Notes: generated by a model not told the origin, from the sequence alone. Positions 47,015-59,324 are shown, counted from the first letter of the stretch. The stretch: DNA of 64,000 bases from Helichrysum umbraculigerum (GCA_949592205.1 CATIUR010000006.1:65654001-65718000); one strand, 5' to 3'. Numbers and translations: made by a program.

Positions 47015-47676
47015 GGAAATTTAAAAAAAGGCCACTTTTTTTAAGGTAATATATCGTTTTGCCCTCTCCGAAAAAAGTCGACGATATACCACCCCCAATC
47101 GCAAAAGCAAATAAATTTTGCGACCGGGTTTCTTGCTTTTTGCGATTGCACCACTAATCGAGTCGTTTGGCCGAGTAGCGGGAAAAAAATGGATGTTTTG
47201 CGTTTGCACCTCGGCCCAGTCGCAAAACGCAAATATTTTTTGCGTTTTGCGATTTGCTCTTGCACTACACGATGCTCGACTCGATTTGTCCGTTACCCGT
47301 GTCTTGCTCCTTCTCCTCGACGAGTCGCAAATTTTTTTTTTTTTTTTTTTTTTTTTGCGATTTGCTCCCGCCCAAAAAGGGGTAGCCGAGTAGTAGGAGC
47401 AAATCGAGTCGAGCATCGTGTAGTGCAAAAGCAAATCGCAAAACGCAAAAAATATTTGCGTTTTGCGACTGGGCCGAGGTGCAAACGCAAAACATCCATT
47501 TTTTTTCCCGCTACTCGGCCAAACGACTCGATTAGTGGTGCAATCGCAAAAAGCAAGAAACCCGGTCGCAAATTTTATTTGCTTTTGCGATTGGGGGTGG
47601 TATATCGTCAACTTTTTTTCGGAGAGGGCAAAACGATATATTACCTTAAAAAAAGTGGCATTTTTTTAAATTTCCT
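47015..47676 (+). mobile_element. Near-perfect foldback element, Mutator-like
   Basis: Arms 47015-47287 and 47401-47676 are inverted copies with only a few mismatches; the loop is about 113 bp and includes a T run. Flanks AGTATGTATG (47005-47014) and AGTATATATG (47677-47686) differ at one of ten bases. Both strands therefore carry similar open frames, none of which is a real gene. Confidence 0.88.
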
Positions 47677-47686
47677 AGTATATATG

Positions 47687-48505
47687 ACTAAAAATAAAAC
47701 TGAGCCTGATTGCCTGAATACTAATTTGGCCAAGCCCCGTAACCGAGTCTAAGACGTCATATAGTTGCACCAAAACCGGTCTGCATTTTGTATTAGTAAT
47801 GACTAATGATACATCATACATCATCATACACCATGTATTTATAATTATGATGCACACGTTAATACTTTTTTTTTTAAGACAGCATTTAGATCACAGAAAG
47901 GCTTATTAGCCAACCCGATCTAATTTATGTAGTATACAAATCATCTTCCGATAGAAAAAATCTGCTCATGTACTCGATTTACACCCTTTTTTTGCGGGTA
48001 CGAATAATTTTCCATTTTTAAACACTGTTAAGTAGTGCTTCCACATTTTTTATTTTTATTTTTTGTGCATTTAAGAAAACACATTAGATATTACCACATG
48101 GATGAATTCTTTCACATGCTTAATTTCTGACTTAAGAATTACAACTATGAGGCCCAAGGACATGTTCTTTAGAGACAAAATAATGCATCCATCAATCTTT
48201 ATCAATTTAATTAGAGCTTGTGTGGTATCTTTAATGCTTTGTCCATGGGTAATTTTAAGTATCATTATCGTCATGTTGTATTCAACTTCTTTATCGTCAT
48301 CCTCATCCCCATTGACATGATTTATCTATTCCTTCATAAGTTTTATTGTTTGTGATAACAAGTGATTGGGAGTCTCACTTGATTATTTTGCTAAGATCGG
48401 AACCCGAAACACGTTTAGGTAACTTCATACAAGAACTTTAAGCTATCTAGTATATCTAATTAGTACACTTCAAGACGATCGATATACTAATACCTTTCTT
48501 TACAT
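47687..48505. other. 3' flank of the TRM-like gene
   Basis: No gene recognised. The complementary frames near 48071-48320 on both strands look accidental. Confidence 0.5.
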
Positions 48506-49389
48506 TTACAAATTACTTGATAACCGAACGAATTCATTGATAACAATCTCGTCTAAAATAAAATCTCCTATTACTTTAGCAACGCGTATTCTCTCTTGTC
48601 GAGAATCGTATTTCCAATCATCAAACGAAGCCCATAGATCGTATTTACTATCATCATTTGTAGATCTTTGTTTACTCCACTTCAATACATTCTCATTTGT
48701 AAGCCTTCTAATTTCTTCAACACCCATAAAATCTTGTTGTCGTTGCTTGGTGTTCTTTTGTTTATATGTTTGAAAGACTTCCCTCATGCAATCAAGCAGC
48801 ATTTTTGGTTTTTCGTCCAATGAGAACGTGGTGTTCGGTTTCTTGGTTGACACATTCAAAATCTCTTCCTTTACTGTTTAATGCGACTCATAGTATTAGT
48901 TTCATGTATATACTATAATTTAACAAGAACTTAGAGATTTTGTGACACTACTAGAAAATTTTACTTAAGATTTCATTAATTTTGATGAATTTACATATAT
49001 ATAGAGTAAAACTTACCATTATGAACATGTGAATTTTGATCACAATATGCTTCTTCTAATACCGAAATTGGGCTAACTTGCTGCTTATTCTCCATGCAAT
49101 TACTCCAATTGTACTTTCCTCTATCGATTCGTTGTGGGATATTCGTGTGGATGTTTTTGACCAATAGGAGTTTCTTAGCTAGAGTTTTTAGAGTCTTGGA
49201 GAATAGTGACACTATTTTTCTTCTTTTGTTAACTCTAACTGTCAAGATTTTAGATGCATTGTAGGAAGCGAAACTCTTGGAATTCGGCTCGCTTATCGAG
49301 TAGCCTCTTTCGAGAAGGTAGATGTTGAGCTTGAATGGTTCTTGTTTGTGTTGAAGAAGTTGTCTAAGGTTTGTAGTGTTGGAAGCCAT
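48506..49389 (-). CDS. TRM/DUF4378-like plant protein
   Basis: Two exons on the - strand: 49017-49389 and 48506-48873, intron GTAAGT to CAG, 246 residues. The N-terminus MASNTTNLRQLLQHKQEPFKLN resembles the start of plant TRM/DUF4378 proteins (a QEPF motif followed by a Y-L-x-E-R segment). QVSPISVLEE matches the SPVSVLE motif of that group. The C-terminus (VAKVIGDFILDEIVINEFV) resembles the end of DUF4378. TRM proteins recruit TON1 and PP2A components to microtubules, but this short member may not do so. I start at ATG 49389; in-frame ATGs further upstream would add residues and cannot be excluded. Family assignment is moderately sure, gene structure more so. Confidence 0.68.
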
Positions 49390-51076
49390 TGGAGAGATGA
49401 CCATGAATATTGGGGTGGAGATAGATGAGGGAAGAAGAAATGATTGGATTGGGGAAACTTGAATAGAGATGGGGAATTTTTTATTTTTGGTTGTCAATTA
49501 TCAAATAACTTCATATATCATATATAACTTATGTTGATTTTGTCTATTACATATTACAAACTGAGTCCACTCAACTCATAAACTCAACTCAATTCATATT
49601 GATCTAAAGCATGCATTATATTGGCTATATTTAGTTAAGAAGTACATTTTTCAGTTTTTAATAATATAAAGTACAATTTTTTTATTTATTTTTTTATAAT
49701 ATTTCCAACTTATGATTTATGGTTCCAGTTCAATTAGATACTGAAAAAGAGGGTAATGGGATAGATTGATTGGTTTGTTGACACTTGACAACACGTTGAA
49801 AATAAATACTGTGATTTTAATTTTTATATTTTATATTTTATATTTTTTTTAATAAAATAATAAATAAAAGGTGCACCTAATTGTTGAATGACCATTGCAT
49901 ACTTCCAACAATTGTTTGAGGAATTTTTTAGTTAGGATACCCTCCCTATATTTTATGACTTTACATTCTTAGATTGTCTGTCTAATATAACAATTCTATG
50001 TCATCACAACCCTTTTGTCCCATTCTTGTACATACTTAGTGGCTTGTGCATGAACCATGGTACCATGATGTACAATATTAATGCACAAATGTACAACTCA
50101 CATAAGCTAGTAAGCTACATCCAAGAATTACTGATAACCTTTTTTCATATGAAATTATATATAAGATTTGCTAACAAAAAAGTTTATAGTGTTGTAGACT
50201 TCTTGTGTTGCATACCCACATGCAACAACCCTTCTGTTTAGGGGACACACACATATTCATTGTTGGAATTGATTGTTTTCATCTTCCAAATTTACTCAAA
50301 CACACCCATGTTCTGTCTCTAGTGATTTTGTAACATTAATACCGCGACGAACAATATAACTTTTCAGCTGGAATTCTAACAAGAAAAGGCGAAATACAGT
50401 GTTCGATATCGATATTGACAATTACCATCATTATTCAAGATATATGATTTATAATCTCATATGTGTTGGAAGACAATGACAATTCAAGTGGGGATACAAA
50501 GAGTATAAATGAAAACAAAAATGAAATATTAGGGGCAGTTGTCACAATTTATTGAGTTCTTGAACTCATTATTTGTGGTCCTATTTAACAAAAATTCATC
50601 AAAAATTACAGACAGTGGGTAGATTATAATGGTAGAAAAACAAATGCTTGTTTTAATCTAAATGTGTGTGGATTATACTGTACAAGCAAGTAAGCTTTCT
50701 GCACAACTTGATAAAGCTTGTGTAGGTTCCTCCCCCCTGCTGCTATCTGCAAGTTTTCACAAGGTTTTTTATGTCATTATAAGGAGTGCAGAATACTGTG
50801 TGGCCCATCAGAACATGTGTTGGTTTTAGAATTTATCAATTGTAATTCAATGGAAACATTAAGAATTTAACCTTCAATCTAGAATAATTCTTGAATAGAT
50901 GGAACACATGAACAACCTATCTGCTACAGCATATAGGCAAGTTTATAACACTTTGACTAGGACTGAATCAAGAAATCTGGTGAGTTATCGAGTTGTATAA
51001 TTGGGCGGGTCAAGAATCTAGATGATTCATGATTGGCTAACGGGTCAAATTAGTTGAAAATAGGTAATTTCCAACA
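49390..51076. other. Intergenic, nothing identified
   Basis: AT-rich. A 71-codon frame at 50026-50241 has no support. No gene or clear repeat. Confidence 0.5.
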
Positions 51077-51256
51077 GAGAAATGCTAGAATCACAAAAAA
51101 TTTATACAAATAGAAGTTCACAAGATGATGAGAACCAATGCTCTAAAGAAAGAGAAACAAGAGAGAAAAACAAGTTAAATTGTAATAGTTCATATAATCA
51201 TTAACATCATTTCGTGAATTTACCATTGTGAAATGTTTGTGACTCTAGCATTCCTC
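51077..51256. mobile_element. MITE with GAGAAATGCTAGAATCACAAA ends
   Basis: 180 bp with inverted ends starting GAGAAATGCTAGAATCAC and ending GTGACTCTAGCATTCCTC. Relatives with weaker ends are at 42012-42172 and 55186-55364. No target duplication found. Confidence 0.5.
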
Positions 51257-51812
51257 GTTTCTAATGTGGGTGAAGACGGCCATTATTGACTTTTTTTTTT
51301 TAAAAAAAATTATATTTTGCAGAAAGGTTGTGTCAATGTGTCCTTATAAGTCAACTGACAAGCATAATCAATGATTTAAGGAAGTGAACAATGCGATTAA
51401 CATGAAGATCTCACTTTTTTTTTTTTTGCTTTCTCATTTTTCTTTCTTAAAAAAACATGAATTTGGTGTTTTCATGAGATTTTCGAAGCTAAGATAGTCT
51501 AATCCAACCACATATCGGATACGAAGGATTGTAATATATACTTTGTAAAGTAATTACGAGTATGTTTTAGATTATGTACTTCATAAAATGCATAAAAAAA
51601 TCATTAAATAAATGTCTTACTACATCATCAACAATAATGACGATTCAAAGACTAGGACAACATTTCTTTTAGTAATAAACGTTGTAAGTTCCTAAGTATG
51701 TTGGAACATACAAAACAAAAGGCCCACAAACATTCTAGATCCAAATGGTCTCACTAACAAAAACACACAACTAAGGGCTACCCTTTTATAGCCCAACATT
51801 AGTCCTTAAAAA

Positions 51813-52168
51813 TAGGGGTGAACAAAAAAACCGAACCCGGAACCGGACCCGATTTAAAAACCGAAACCGGAACCGATTTGGAACCGGTTTTTGAATACCC
51901 AATTCGGGTTTTTGGACAACCCGGCGGGTTGGTACCCGGTTTGGGTATTAAAATTCTGAAACCGGGTTGGAACCGGGTCGGGTTGGAAAAACCGGTCAAA
52001 AACCCGGTCAAGAACCGGTCAAAAACCCGAAAACCGGTCAAATACCTGGTTGAAAACCCGAAAAAACCCAGTTCGGGTTGGGTCCAACCCGGTTTTTGAC
52101 TTTCTTGACCAAAACCCGGTTCGGGTTCCGGGTCGGGTCGGCCAAAAAACCCGGTTTGTTCACGGCTA
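51813..52168 (+). mobile_element. hAT-type MITE with ACCCGG-rich interior, copy 2
   Basis: 356 bp, ends TAGGGGTGAACAAAA and TTTGTTCACGGCTA, flanked by CTTAAAAA (51805-51812 and 52169-52176). Same family as 26523-26791. The first about 80 bp are nearly identical, while the interior has more AACCGGTC and ACCCGG words. Confidence 0.9.
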
Positions 52169-52217
52169 CTTAAAAATGAAATTAGTAGTAATTGTATGGG
52201 TCATTGTTTTAATTTCC

Positions 52218-52756
52218 TTTTGAGCATCACTATTTTAGTGCATCGAATTGCATTATTTTAGTGCAAAAAGAGAAATTTTAAAGGAATATGCTTGCACTAA
52301 AAAAAGGTTGATCCAATGTGTTGTACTAAATCTTTACACTAAATCATTTTTAAATTAATTTTAAATACATAATTAAATAATATAATATTAAAACTTTTAT
52401 ATAATCATTAAACTATAATGAGAGATGTAATAACGATCATTATATTTAAAAATTTCGAAAATGTAAATGATTTTTTAATGAAAATTATGAAGTTTCTTTG
52501 ATAAATATAATAACAAACATTATATATAGTAATTTTAAAAATATTAATAACAAATTTATAATCAATACATCATATAAATATATTTTAATTATTATAAATA
52601 TTACTGTATTATTTAATGTGAATAGTATTTAGTGCAACACTAAACACTATTTGCCACTGCACTAAAATAGTGCCGTGTTTAGTACTAACATTGTAGCGAA
52701 TTTTTTACACTTTTGCACTATTTTAGTGCAAAAAGGTACATATATTGTACACATTG
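52218..52756. mobile_element. Possible MITE with GAGCATC...GATGCTC ends
   Basis: Bounded by GAGCATCACTATTTTAGTGC and TTGGAGATGCTC, with CACTATTTTAGTGCA repeated near both ends. The interior is very AT-rich. No clean target duplication. Confidence 0.45.
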
Positions 52757-53575
52757 GAGATGCTCCTATAGTGTAACTATAAGTTAGAACCCATATGTAT
52801 GACCTCTCAGTATTTTGTAATACTACTACAACTTTTATTTAGCCCTTGAATCCTAATTAACAGTCTTAATTATATTATGCATCACTAATAACAAAACAAA
52901 AAATTAAATAAATAAAACATAATGATTTTTGCAATCATCATCAAATTATTGACAGTATAAAAATACAGAGTACATAGTATCAAGTATTACAATGATTGTA
53001 CTTGTTTCGCACCATATCGATATCTAAAATTGTCGACATCATTTCACATTACTGAAAGTGATGTTTAGTCTACCTTTTGGTATAATTGTATAAGGTGTTA
53101 AGTATGGTGTGATGCTTGTTTGTAAAACGTTGATTTTTTGCAAACCGATTTTTACTGCCAAGATGATTCTGGTTAAAACGCACTCATTTTGCCATCATTT
53201 CTACACCCGAAAACACAACAATTCTCTCTAGTTTTGCTTAGTTTATCTGTTTGTCTTATCTAATTACACGATTTAAAGACTATCCAGAATTATTATCGCA
53301 CCCTAATTCAGAATCCCCAACAGAATTATATATAGCTTTTCAAACAAGAAAAACCCAATTGAATTTCACAATGATAAATGGATACCAATGAACAATTTGC
53401 AAGTGATGGAGAGGGATAAATGTATTGTTTGACTTGTTATCTTAAATACTTCAATTTCTTGTCAATCATGAATAAATGCATTTTTTTTTAAATCAATCAA
53501 TCAAAATATCAAATCATGGGATACAATTAATATGGTTTCAATTCGTGGGAGGATGAGGTGTTAACATTTACAAGA
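52757..53575. other. Intergenic, nothing identified
   Basis: AT-rich, no gene seen. Confidence 0.5.
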
Positions 53576-53583
53576 TTACGAAA

Positions 53584-53835
53584 GGGATAATACACAAATA
53601 GGTCACTATACTTTACGAAAATGTTTATCTGAGTTACTAAACTTTAAAAATGTTCAATTGGATCACTATACTTGTTGATTGGTGTCATCCTGCCAATTTT
53701 GCTTAATTTCGCTTAAAAAATAGTGACCCAATTGAACATTTTTACAAGTACATTAACCCAATTGAACATTTTTAAAATTTAGTAACCCAAATGAAAATTT
53801 TCGTAAAGTATAGTGACCTATTTGTGTATTACCCC
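53584..53835 (+). mobile_element. MITE with GGGATAATACACAAATAGG ends
   Basis: 252 bp with long inverted ends (GGGATAATACACAAATAGGT and ACCTATTTGTGTATTACCCC) of about 75 bp, flanked by TTACGAAA (53576-53583 and 53836-53843). Eight bases of duplication fit hAT, or a Mutator 9-mer with one change. The inner words TTCAATTGGATCACTA recur. Confidence 0.85.
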
Positions 53836-53843
53836 TTACGAAA

Positions 53844-54803
53844 TAATTTGTTTGTAACAGTGAAAAGAGGCTACATATTTTAATTTGTAGTATTAAATCT
53901 TTCGTAAATAATCTCCCATCATTTTGGCAATACATATTCATGCATGGCTTATCATAAACAATGCACCAACAATTAAAAGTTTTAAAGCAAGATTTCATGT
54001 CATATACTTATCCATACATGAAAAAGGTTTTTAATTTTTCTTCAAAGATGAACATTTGCATCATGTGGCATGTTCTAAAAAGATTGAAGCTTAGTATTAC
54101 CGACAGCAATTTCAGTCGCTAATAGTGATCGATCACATGGTTGTTCATATTCACTTTCCATGGGCCATGGCTAACTTTTTTGCGACAACCGTCTTGTGAT
54201 CAACCTTATAAACTTATCTTAATGTGTTTCAAAAAGCTAAACCAATAGGATCACATCCATCATGTACTTAACATGTTTGATTTGAACATCACAATCACAA
54301 TCACAATATGTTATAATCGAAAAACGACTAGTCATTAATAAAAAAAGGACGTACATTTGAAAACTAAAACACGTAAGAAGTCCTTTACCCAAAAAAAAAA
54401 AAAAAACACGTAAGAAGTCGATCCTGTTTGTATCACAAATAGAATGACATTTGTGTCGAAGAATTGACTTGTGTATCCTCACAAGTCACGGTATACAACT
54501 TGACTACATTTGGTAAAAAAAAAAGGCTATGTGTTGAATAAGCCATTTTTGTTTAAAGAAAGAAGACGATTGATGATTAAAGGTGCTAGTTATAGGCTAA
54601 AGTACTAGATAAAAAGAATTAAAGCAACACCACAATATAATTTCGTTTTTTTAATTTTTATTATATTTTATTTTTATACTTTAACTTAACAAGTAACACC
54701 ACTACTAAATCGACGTGTTTGGTTTGTGGTCATAATTAAATCAATTATGAGAACAAGGTTAATAAAGAATATTTTTGAGGAACTTTCCACTGATTTGATA
54801 TAA
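53844..54803. other. Intergenic, nothing identified
   Basis: AT-rich, with a 15-base A run near 54391-54405. No gene seen. Confidence 0.5.
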
Positions 54804-54805
54804 TA

Positions 54806-55036
54806 CTCCCTCCGTCTCATTTATATTTTCTTACAAGAAAATTTGTTGGATTTAATTTAACATCAATTTTGCTCATATTAAATATAAATAATAATTAATT
54901 AAATAATTGAGAGTAATATCAAATGAGGGTAAGCTAAAAAGTTTAATGACTTTTAATAGTTATTCTTTTGCAAGTAAACAATTTTTTGGGACAGACAAAA
55001 ATGATAAAATAGACAATAAAAATAAGACGGAGGAAG
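54806..55036 (+). mobile_element. Stowaway MITE in left inverted arm
   Basis: 231 bp, ends CTCCCTCCGTCTCATTTATA and AATAAGACGGAGGAAG, TA on both sides. The same insertion, inverted, is at 63595 to beyond 64000. Confidence 0.85.
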
Positions 55037-55185
55037 TAACCAATTAAGAGCACAACATTTCGTTGCTATGTGAATGGTAGACTTGTAGTATAACATGTAT
55101 ATTAGCAACGAAAAAGTAAAACAATTCGGTACAACACTGTTTGAAATCTTAATTAACTAATTAAAATGGAGTTAAAGCATAAAAT

Positions 55186-55364
55186 TAAGAGTAATGCTAA
55201 ACGTGACTAATTACACAGACCTATAAATAGACCTAAAGTTCTGATTGGTTGTATTTTTTCCCTCTCTTAATCTACACCAATTAATTTTTTAGATCAACCA
55301 ATCAAATTTGTAGGTTCACTTTTAGACATAACAAATTAGGTCTCCAAATCATTTTCCTAAAATT
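55186..55364. mobile_element. Small insertion specific to the left arm
   Basis: Sequence from GAGTAATGCTAAACGTGAC to about AAATCATTTTCC is missing from the right arm, so it inserted after the duplication or was lost there. The ends resemble the 51077 MITE family weakly. Confidence 0.45.
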
Positions 55365-55387
55365 AAACAAAATACACAGCCACACGC

Positions 55388-55899
55388 CACTACAACAAAT
55401 ATTGCATATGCACACACTTTGTTCTACGCACTTTTTAGAAAGTGTGTAAAATTTACTCATTTATACACACTTATAATCATGTATAAATATTCTACAATAA
55501 TAAGTGTGTAAAACGATAATGACCTTCACACTTAAAACCGTATGTCCATACTTAAGAGTGCGTACAAATTGCAATTTCTACACACTTATACATGTATAGA
55601 TCAATTCTACACACACGATTTCCTCGCACCACAAAATTAAAAAAGGCATGCGCGAAGAAAACATGTGTGTAGAATTAACCTCTACATTTATAAGTGCGTA
55701 GAAATTGCAATATATACGCACTTATAAGTGTAGACATTTTTCTTTACACTTTTAAGTGAGAAGATCATTATCATTTTACACACTTAGAAATGCAGAGAGT
55801 TGTTACACGATTATAAGTGCGTAGAAATGGATAAAATTTACACACTTTTTAAAAAGTGTGAAAAATAAAGTACATATAAATGTAATATTTGTCGTAGTG
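55388..55899 (+). mobile_element. CACTA-type foldback MITE, left arm copy
   Basis: 512 bp between CACTACAACAAATATTGC and GTAATATTTGTCGTAGTG, the CACTA terminal motif. The two halves are inverted copies around GGCATGCGCG (about 55647), so the whole element can fold on itself. The 3-bp flanks are CGC and CAC. Confidence 0.8.
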
Positions 55900-56557
55900 C
55901 ACCCACACGTGTGTCTGTAAATATGTTTTTGTCGCACGTGGTGGGTACACGAAAATCTATCTAGATCCCACTATATATTTTTATTAGGAAAATATTTATA
56001 TATCGGCTACAGAAAAGAAGAGGATCTGGACATACATGCAAGATTGATCAAATATATTCTAGGAAAGAGACATTATTAATCCAAGACTTATAAGTGTAGA
56101 CTATATAAGTTGTTTGGTTTGGAAACAAATTAATGATTTCGAATTTGTTGATTGTTTGATGTTGTTACATCCTTAATTTATAACAGAACGTACATATTTC
56201 ATGTGCTAATTATTAACGATGATTTTTACTTTTATGAGAAAATGAGAGTGCTGCTACAAAGGGTAAAACTCACTCTCAGGCAGGGGCGGTACCAGAAAGT
56301 TTTTCGTATGGGGGCAAATCACAGTATGCTAGTGTCATATTTTGATTTGACGTTCATTTTTGTAGGTAAATATGTAGAGAAAAAATGTAAGTAATTTCAA
56401 TTTCAATACAATATAAACGTTAAACAAATTTAGACTAGTTTTCCTATTAAATAAATTTTCAAATCTCAACTTTGATTTATCTCAAGATCTATTACTCCAA
56501 AACTTTGATGCGAAACTCGAAAAAAGCCGAATAAAAATTTTAAACTTATGATACTAA

Positions 56558-56986
56558 GGGTGTGTTTGGCAAAACTAGTTGGAGATGGAGCTGGAGTTGG
56601 AGCTGGAAGTTAGAAGCTGGAGATGGAACTTTTATTTGGGGCTGGAGCTGGAGCTTTTATTTTTTAATAAGTGTTTGGCAAACTAGCTGGAGATGGAGTT
56701 TATTGATGTAAAATGATATAAAAGGGCATTATATATTATAACTTTAAAATTTTAATAATTAGAAAAAGGGTAATGTAGTAATTTAATAAATAAGGGATGA
56801 GGATTCTCTAAATAAGCTAGTTTAACTAGCTTCTAATTTAGGGGATTCCTTTTTAAAGAATCATTCTTCTAACTTTCATGTCAAACAAGGCTTATCAATT
56901 TATAAGGGATTGAGATTCTTAAAATGAGAATCTCAATCTCCTAGAATCCCCCATAATCCGTTCAAACATGGTTGCCAAACACACCC
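56558..56986 (+). mobile_element. Tourist/PIF-like MITE of the GGGTGTGTTTGGCAA family, copy 2
   Basis: 429 bp, ends GGGTGTGTTTGGCAAAACTAG and GTTGCCAAACACACCC, flanked by TAA (56555-56557 and 56987-56989). GGAGCTGGAG words fill the left part. Confidence 0.83.
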
Positions 56987-57197
56987 TAATAACTTTATCA
57001 AAACAAAAAGCATAAAGTTATCTCACATGTTTTTCTTTACACATAACTTATTTGATGATATTACGTATCCAACGTACTTATTTCACTACTATATGAAAAG
57101 AATAATAATAAGAAGTTGTCATTTTATAATGTCATTTCAAATAAAATTTGGTAAAAGTATAAATTGGAAAAGAATAAATTTGGGAAAAAAGGAAGAA

Positions 57198-58033
57198 GGG
57201 TAGGGTTCAAATGATAATAGGAATTTGTGTGAGAATGAGGGAACCAATGATATCAAGCCATGTGTACAAAGAGAATGTTCCACATGTACAAAACCCATTT
57301 ACCCCCAACATCAATTATCTCACAAACGACAAATCGGAAAATTATGAAAATTGCACCATTAAATTCGTCGTTTTCTCCTCTTCGATTTGCCGTCCCTCAA
57401 GACATACTTTCGAAAAGTTTTTTTTTTTTCATTTTTTTGGTGGGTTTCACATTTACTAACACATGTGTTAAAATGTTGCGTTTAGGGTTTAGGGTTTGGG
57501 GTTTAGGGGTTAGGGTTTAGGGTTTGAGGTTTGGGGTTTCTCCCCGAAACCCCAAACCTCAAACCCTAAACCCTAAACCCTAACCCCTAAACCCCAAACC
57601 CTAAACCCTAAACGCTTTACAAAACGCTAAACCCTAAATCTTTCTAAACCCTAAACCTTGAACCCCTTCTAAACCCTAAACCCTTATAAACCCTAAACCA
57701 TAAACCCTACTAAACCCTAAACCTAACCCTAAACCCTAACCTTAATCACAAATTAAATGTACAACTAATCACTAACACATGTGTTACTAATTTGTGAAAC
57801 CCACCAAAAAATGAGAAAAAAAAAAGTTTTCAAAAGTATGCCTTGAGGGACGGCAAATCGAAGAGGAGAAAACGCTGAATTTTATGGTGCAATTTTCATG
57901 ATTTTTCGACTTACCGTTTGTGAGATATTTAATTTTTAAAAAGTGGAGGAGAGAGAATAAAGTGACACATGGCAGAAATCTGTTGGTTCCCTCATTCTCA
58001 CTCAAAATTGGTGTACTCATTTGAACCTTACTC
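57198..58033 (+). mobile_element. Foldback Mutator-like MITE carrying telomere-like repeats
   Basis: 836 bp flanked by the 10-bp duplication AAAGGAAGAA (57188-57197 and 58034-58043). Inverted ends of about 270 bp begin GGGTAGGGTTCAAATGA at the left and GAGTAAGGTTCAAATGA on the other strand at the right. Both arms hold TTCGATTTGCCGTCCCTCAA and AACACATGTGTTA. Between them lies a head-to-head block of TTTAGGG-like and CCCTAAA-like repeats. No transposase. Confidence 0.9.
57481..57746. repeat. Interstitial telomere-like repeats, head to head
   Basis: 57481-57535 reads TTTAGGG and variants (TTTGGGG, TTTAGGGG). After the turn at about 57537-57548 the other strand's CCCTAAA type follows to about 57746, at first as an exact mirror and then as a degenerate array with spacers such as CTTCTAAACC. 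It lies inside a MITE, so it is not a chromosome end. Confidence 0.9.
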
Positions 58034-58785
58034 AAAGGAAGAATTATAGATCATTTATTTACTCCGTGTACATTAGAAACAGATAAAATTAAATTATAGG
58101 TGATGAATCCATTTTAATTAACGGTTTAAGGTTTGAGTAGTTAAATTAGAATTTAGTATTTGCCTTAAACCCTACTAAAGATTGTAAAGTTTAAGAGATC
58201 GAGATATTTGTGTTGTCGACTTTGTGGGGTTTATTATCTCATCATCATAATTATGACTAAATAAGATATTTGGTCTAAAAGTAATTCCACCTTACTCAAT
58301 AGGACCAATACAAAACATGTACAGTCGCCTTTTTTCTTTTCTTTTTTTAATTAAATATGTGTTTATTTACTTCATATCATATATATATAGATCACCAAAA
58401 TGTACGTAAAGGTTATTTACAGTTGAAATTGTGTTAGTTTTTAAGAAAGTTGTTTACAAAGAGTTACAAATGGTTAAATGTCAGTGTAGTCGTTTCGTTG
58501 GTCAGTCTAACAAGACGTACTTTTGAAAGAGACGTTGTCTACAGAACCCCGAAAGAGCGAACCCTATTGACTCCTACCGATTTTTGAGTTTGGAATGGTT
58601 TAATTACGATATATAACTAACACGAACTTGAATCTAATATATCTTCGACTAAATTACAACAATACTGCTTACTTAAATTGACCTATATTAATAATTTGTT
58701 CAAACAAAACTTCTTTTACTTGAACAAATGAACACATGGGGTGTGTCTGACACGGAGTTTCAAGGGCTCTTGGGAGCTTGAGCTT

Positions 58786-59088
58786 GGGTTTAGTGCGTGA
58801 AAATGTATCAAACTATGACTTGACATTCATGTTATGTAGCAAACTACCCGGGCTTCCATTGTATGTAACAAACTTGTAATTTCCTTATATTGTATGCAAT
58901 TTACGGTACTTTTTTACATGGCGATCATATAAGCTTTCACGTGGCGTCACTTACAACCATTAATTTTTCCAAAATACATACAATGTAAAGGAATTACAAG
59001 TTCATTAAATACAATGAAAGCCCGAGTAGTTCGCTACATAACATGAATGTGAGACCATAGTTTGATACATTTTCATTCACTAAACCCA
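58786..59088 (+). mobile_element. MITE with about 105-bp inverted repeats upstream of the bZIP gene
   Basis: 303 bp, ends GGGTTTAGTGCGTGAAAATG and CATTCACTAAACCCA, flanked by TTGAGCTT (58778-58785 and 59089-59096). The arms share ATGTTATGTAGCAAACTAC-like sequence and meet in the middle. Probably hAT or Mutator type. Confidence 0.83.
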
Positions 59089-59204
59089 TTGAGCTTATAC
59101 TTTTAATAAGTCTCGGCCCATAAGTCTGGGCAAGAATGAGGCTTTTTGAAAAAATAAGCCCCCAGAAATCCTTAAACAAGATGTTTTTTGAAGTGGCTGT
59201 ATAA

Positions 59205-59267
59205 TAGAAACTCAAACTCCAACTCCAGCCACAAATTCCAGCTCCAACCCATTATTGCCAAACAAAC
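59205..59267 (-). mobile_element. Remnant of the GGGTGTGTTTGGCAA MITE family
   Basis: CTCCAACTCCAGCC, CCAGCTCCAACCC and TTGCCAAACA match one end of 56558-56986 in reverse. Only about 60 bp remain, just before the bZIP promoter. Confidence 0.5.
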
Positions 59268-59317
59268 CGATAAGCCTAAATGTATTGTGGGACCCAAAAG
59301 GCCCCTCCAACTCTTCC

Positions 59318-59324
59318 ATAAATA
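59318..59324 (+). promoter_or_regulatory. TATA box candidate of the bZIP gene
   Basis: ATAAATA about 66 bp upstream of the ATG, followed by a short CT-rich leader. Confidence 0.5.

Larger units (their letters stand above)
54806..56281 (+). repeat. Left arm of a large inverted duplication
   Basis: This block matches 62512-64000 in reverse orientation. Shared landmarks, in order outward: ...TAAAACTCACTCTCAGGC (near 56265-56281), the AGAGGATCTGGACATACATG phrase, a CACTA-type foldback, CATTTCGTTGCTATGTGAATG, and a Stowaway MITE. Identity looks about 90% or better by eye, apart from an insertion at about 55186-55364 in this arm only. Confidence 0.88.

Noticed and set aside
47021..47752. Several overlapping frames of 60-196 codons on both strands
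   Set aside because: They are mirror images produced by the foldback element and its homopolymer runs.
57481..57746. Chromosome end or fusion point
   Set aside because: The telomere-like repeats are degenerate, head to head, and confined within a MITE with a target duplication.
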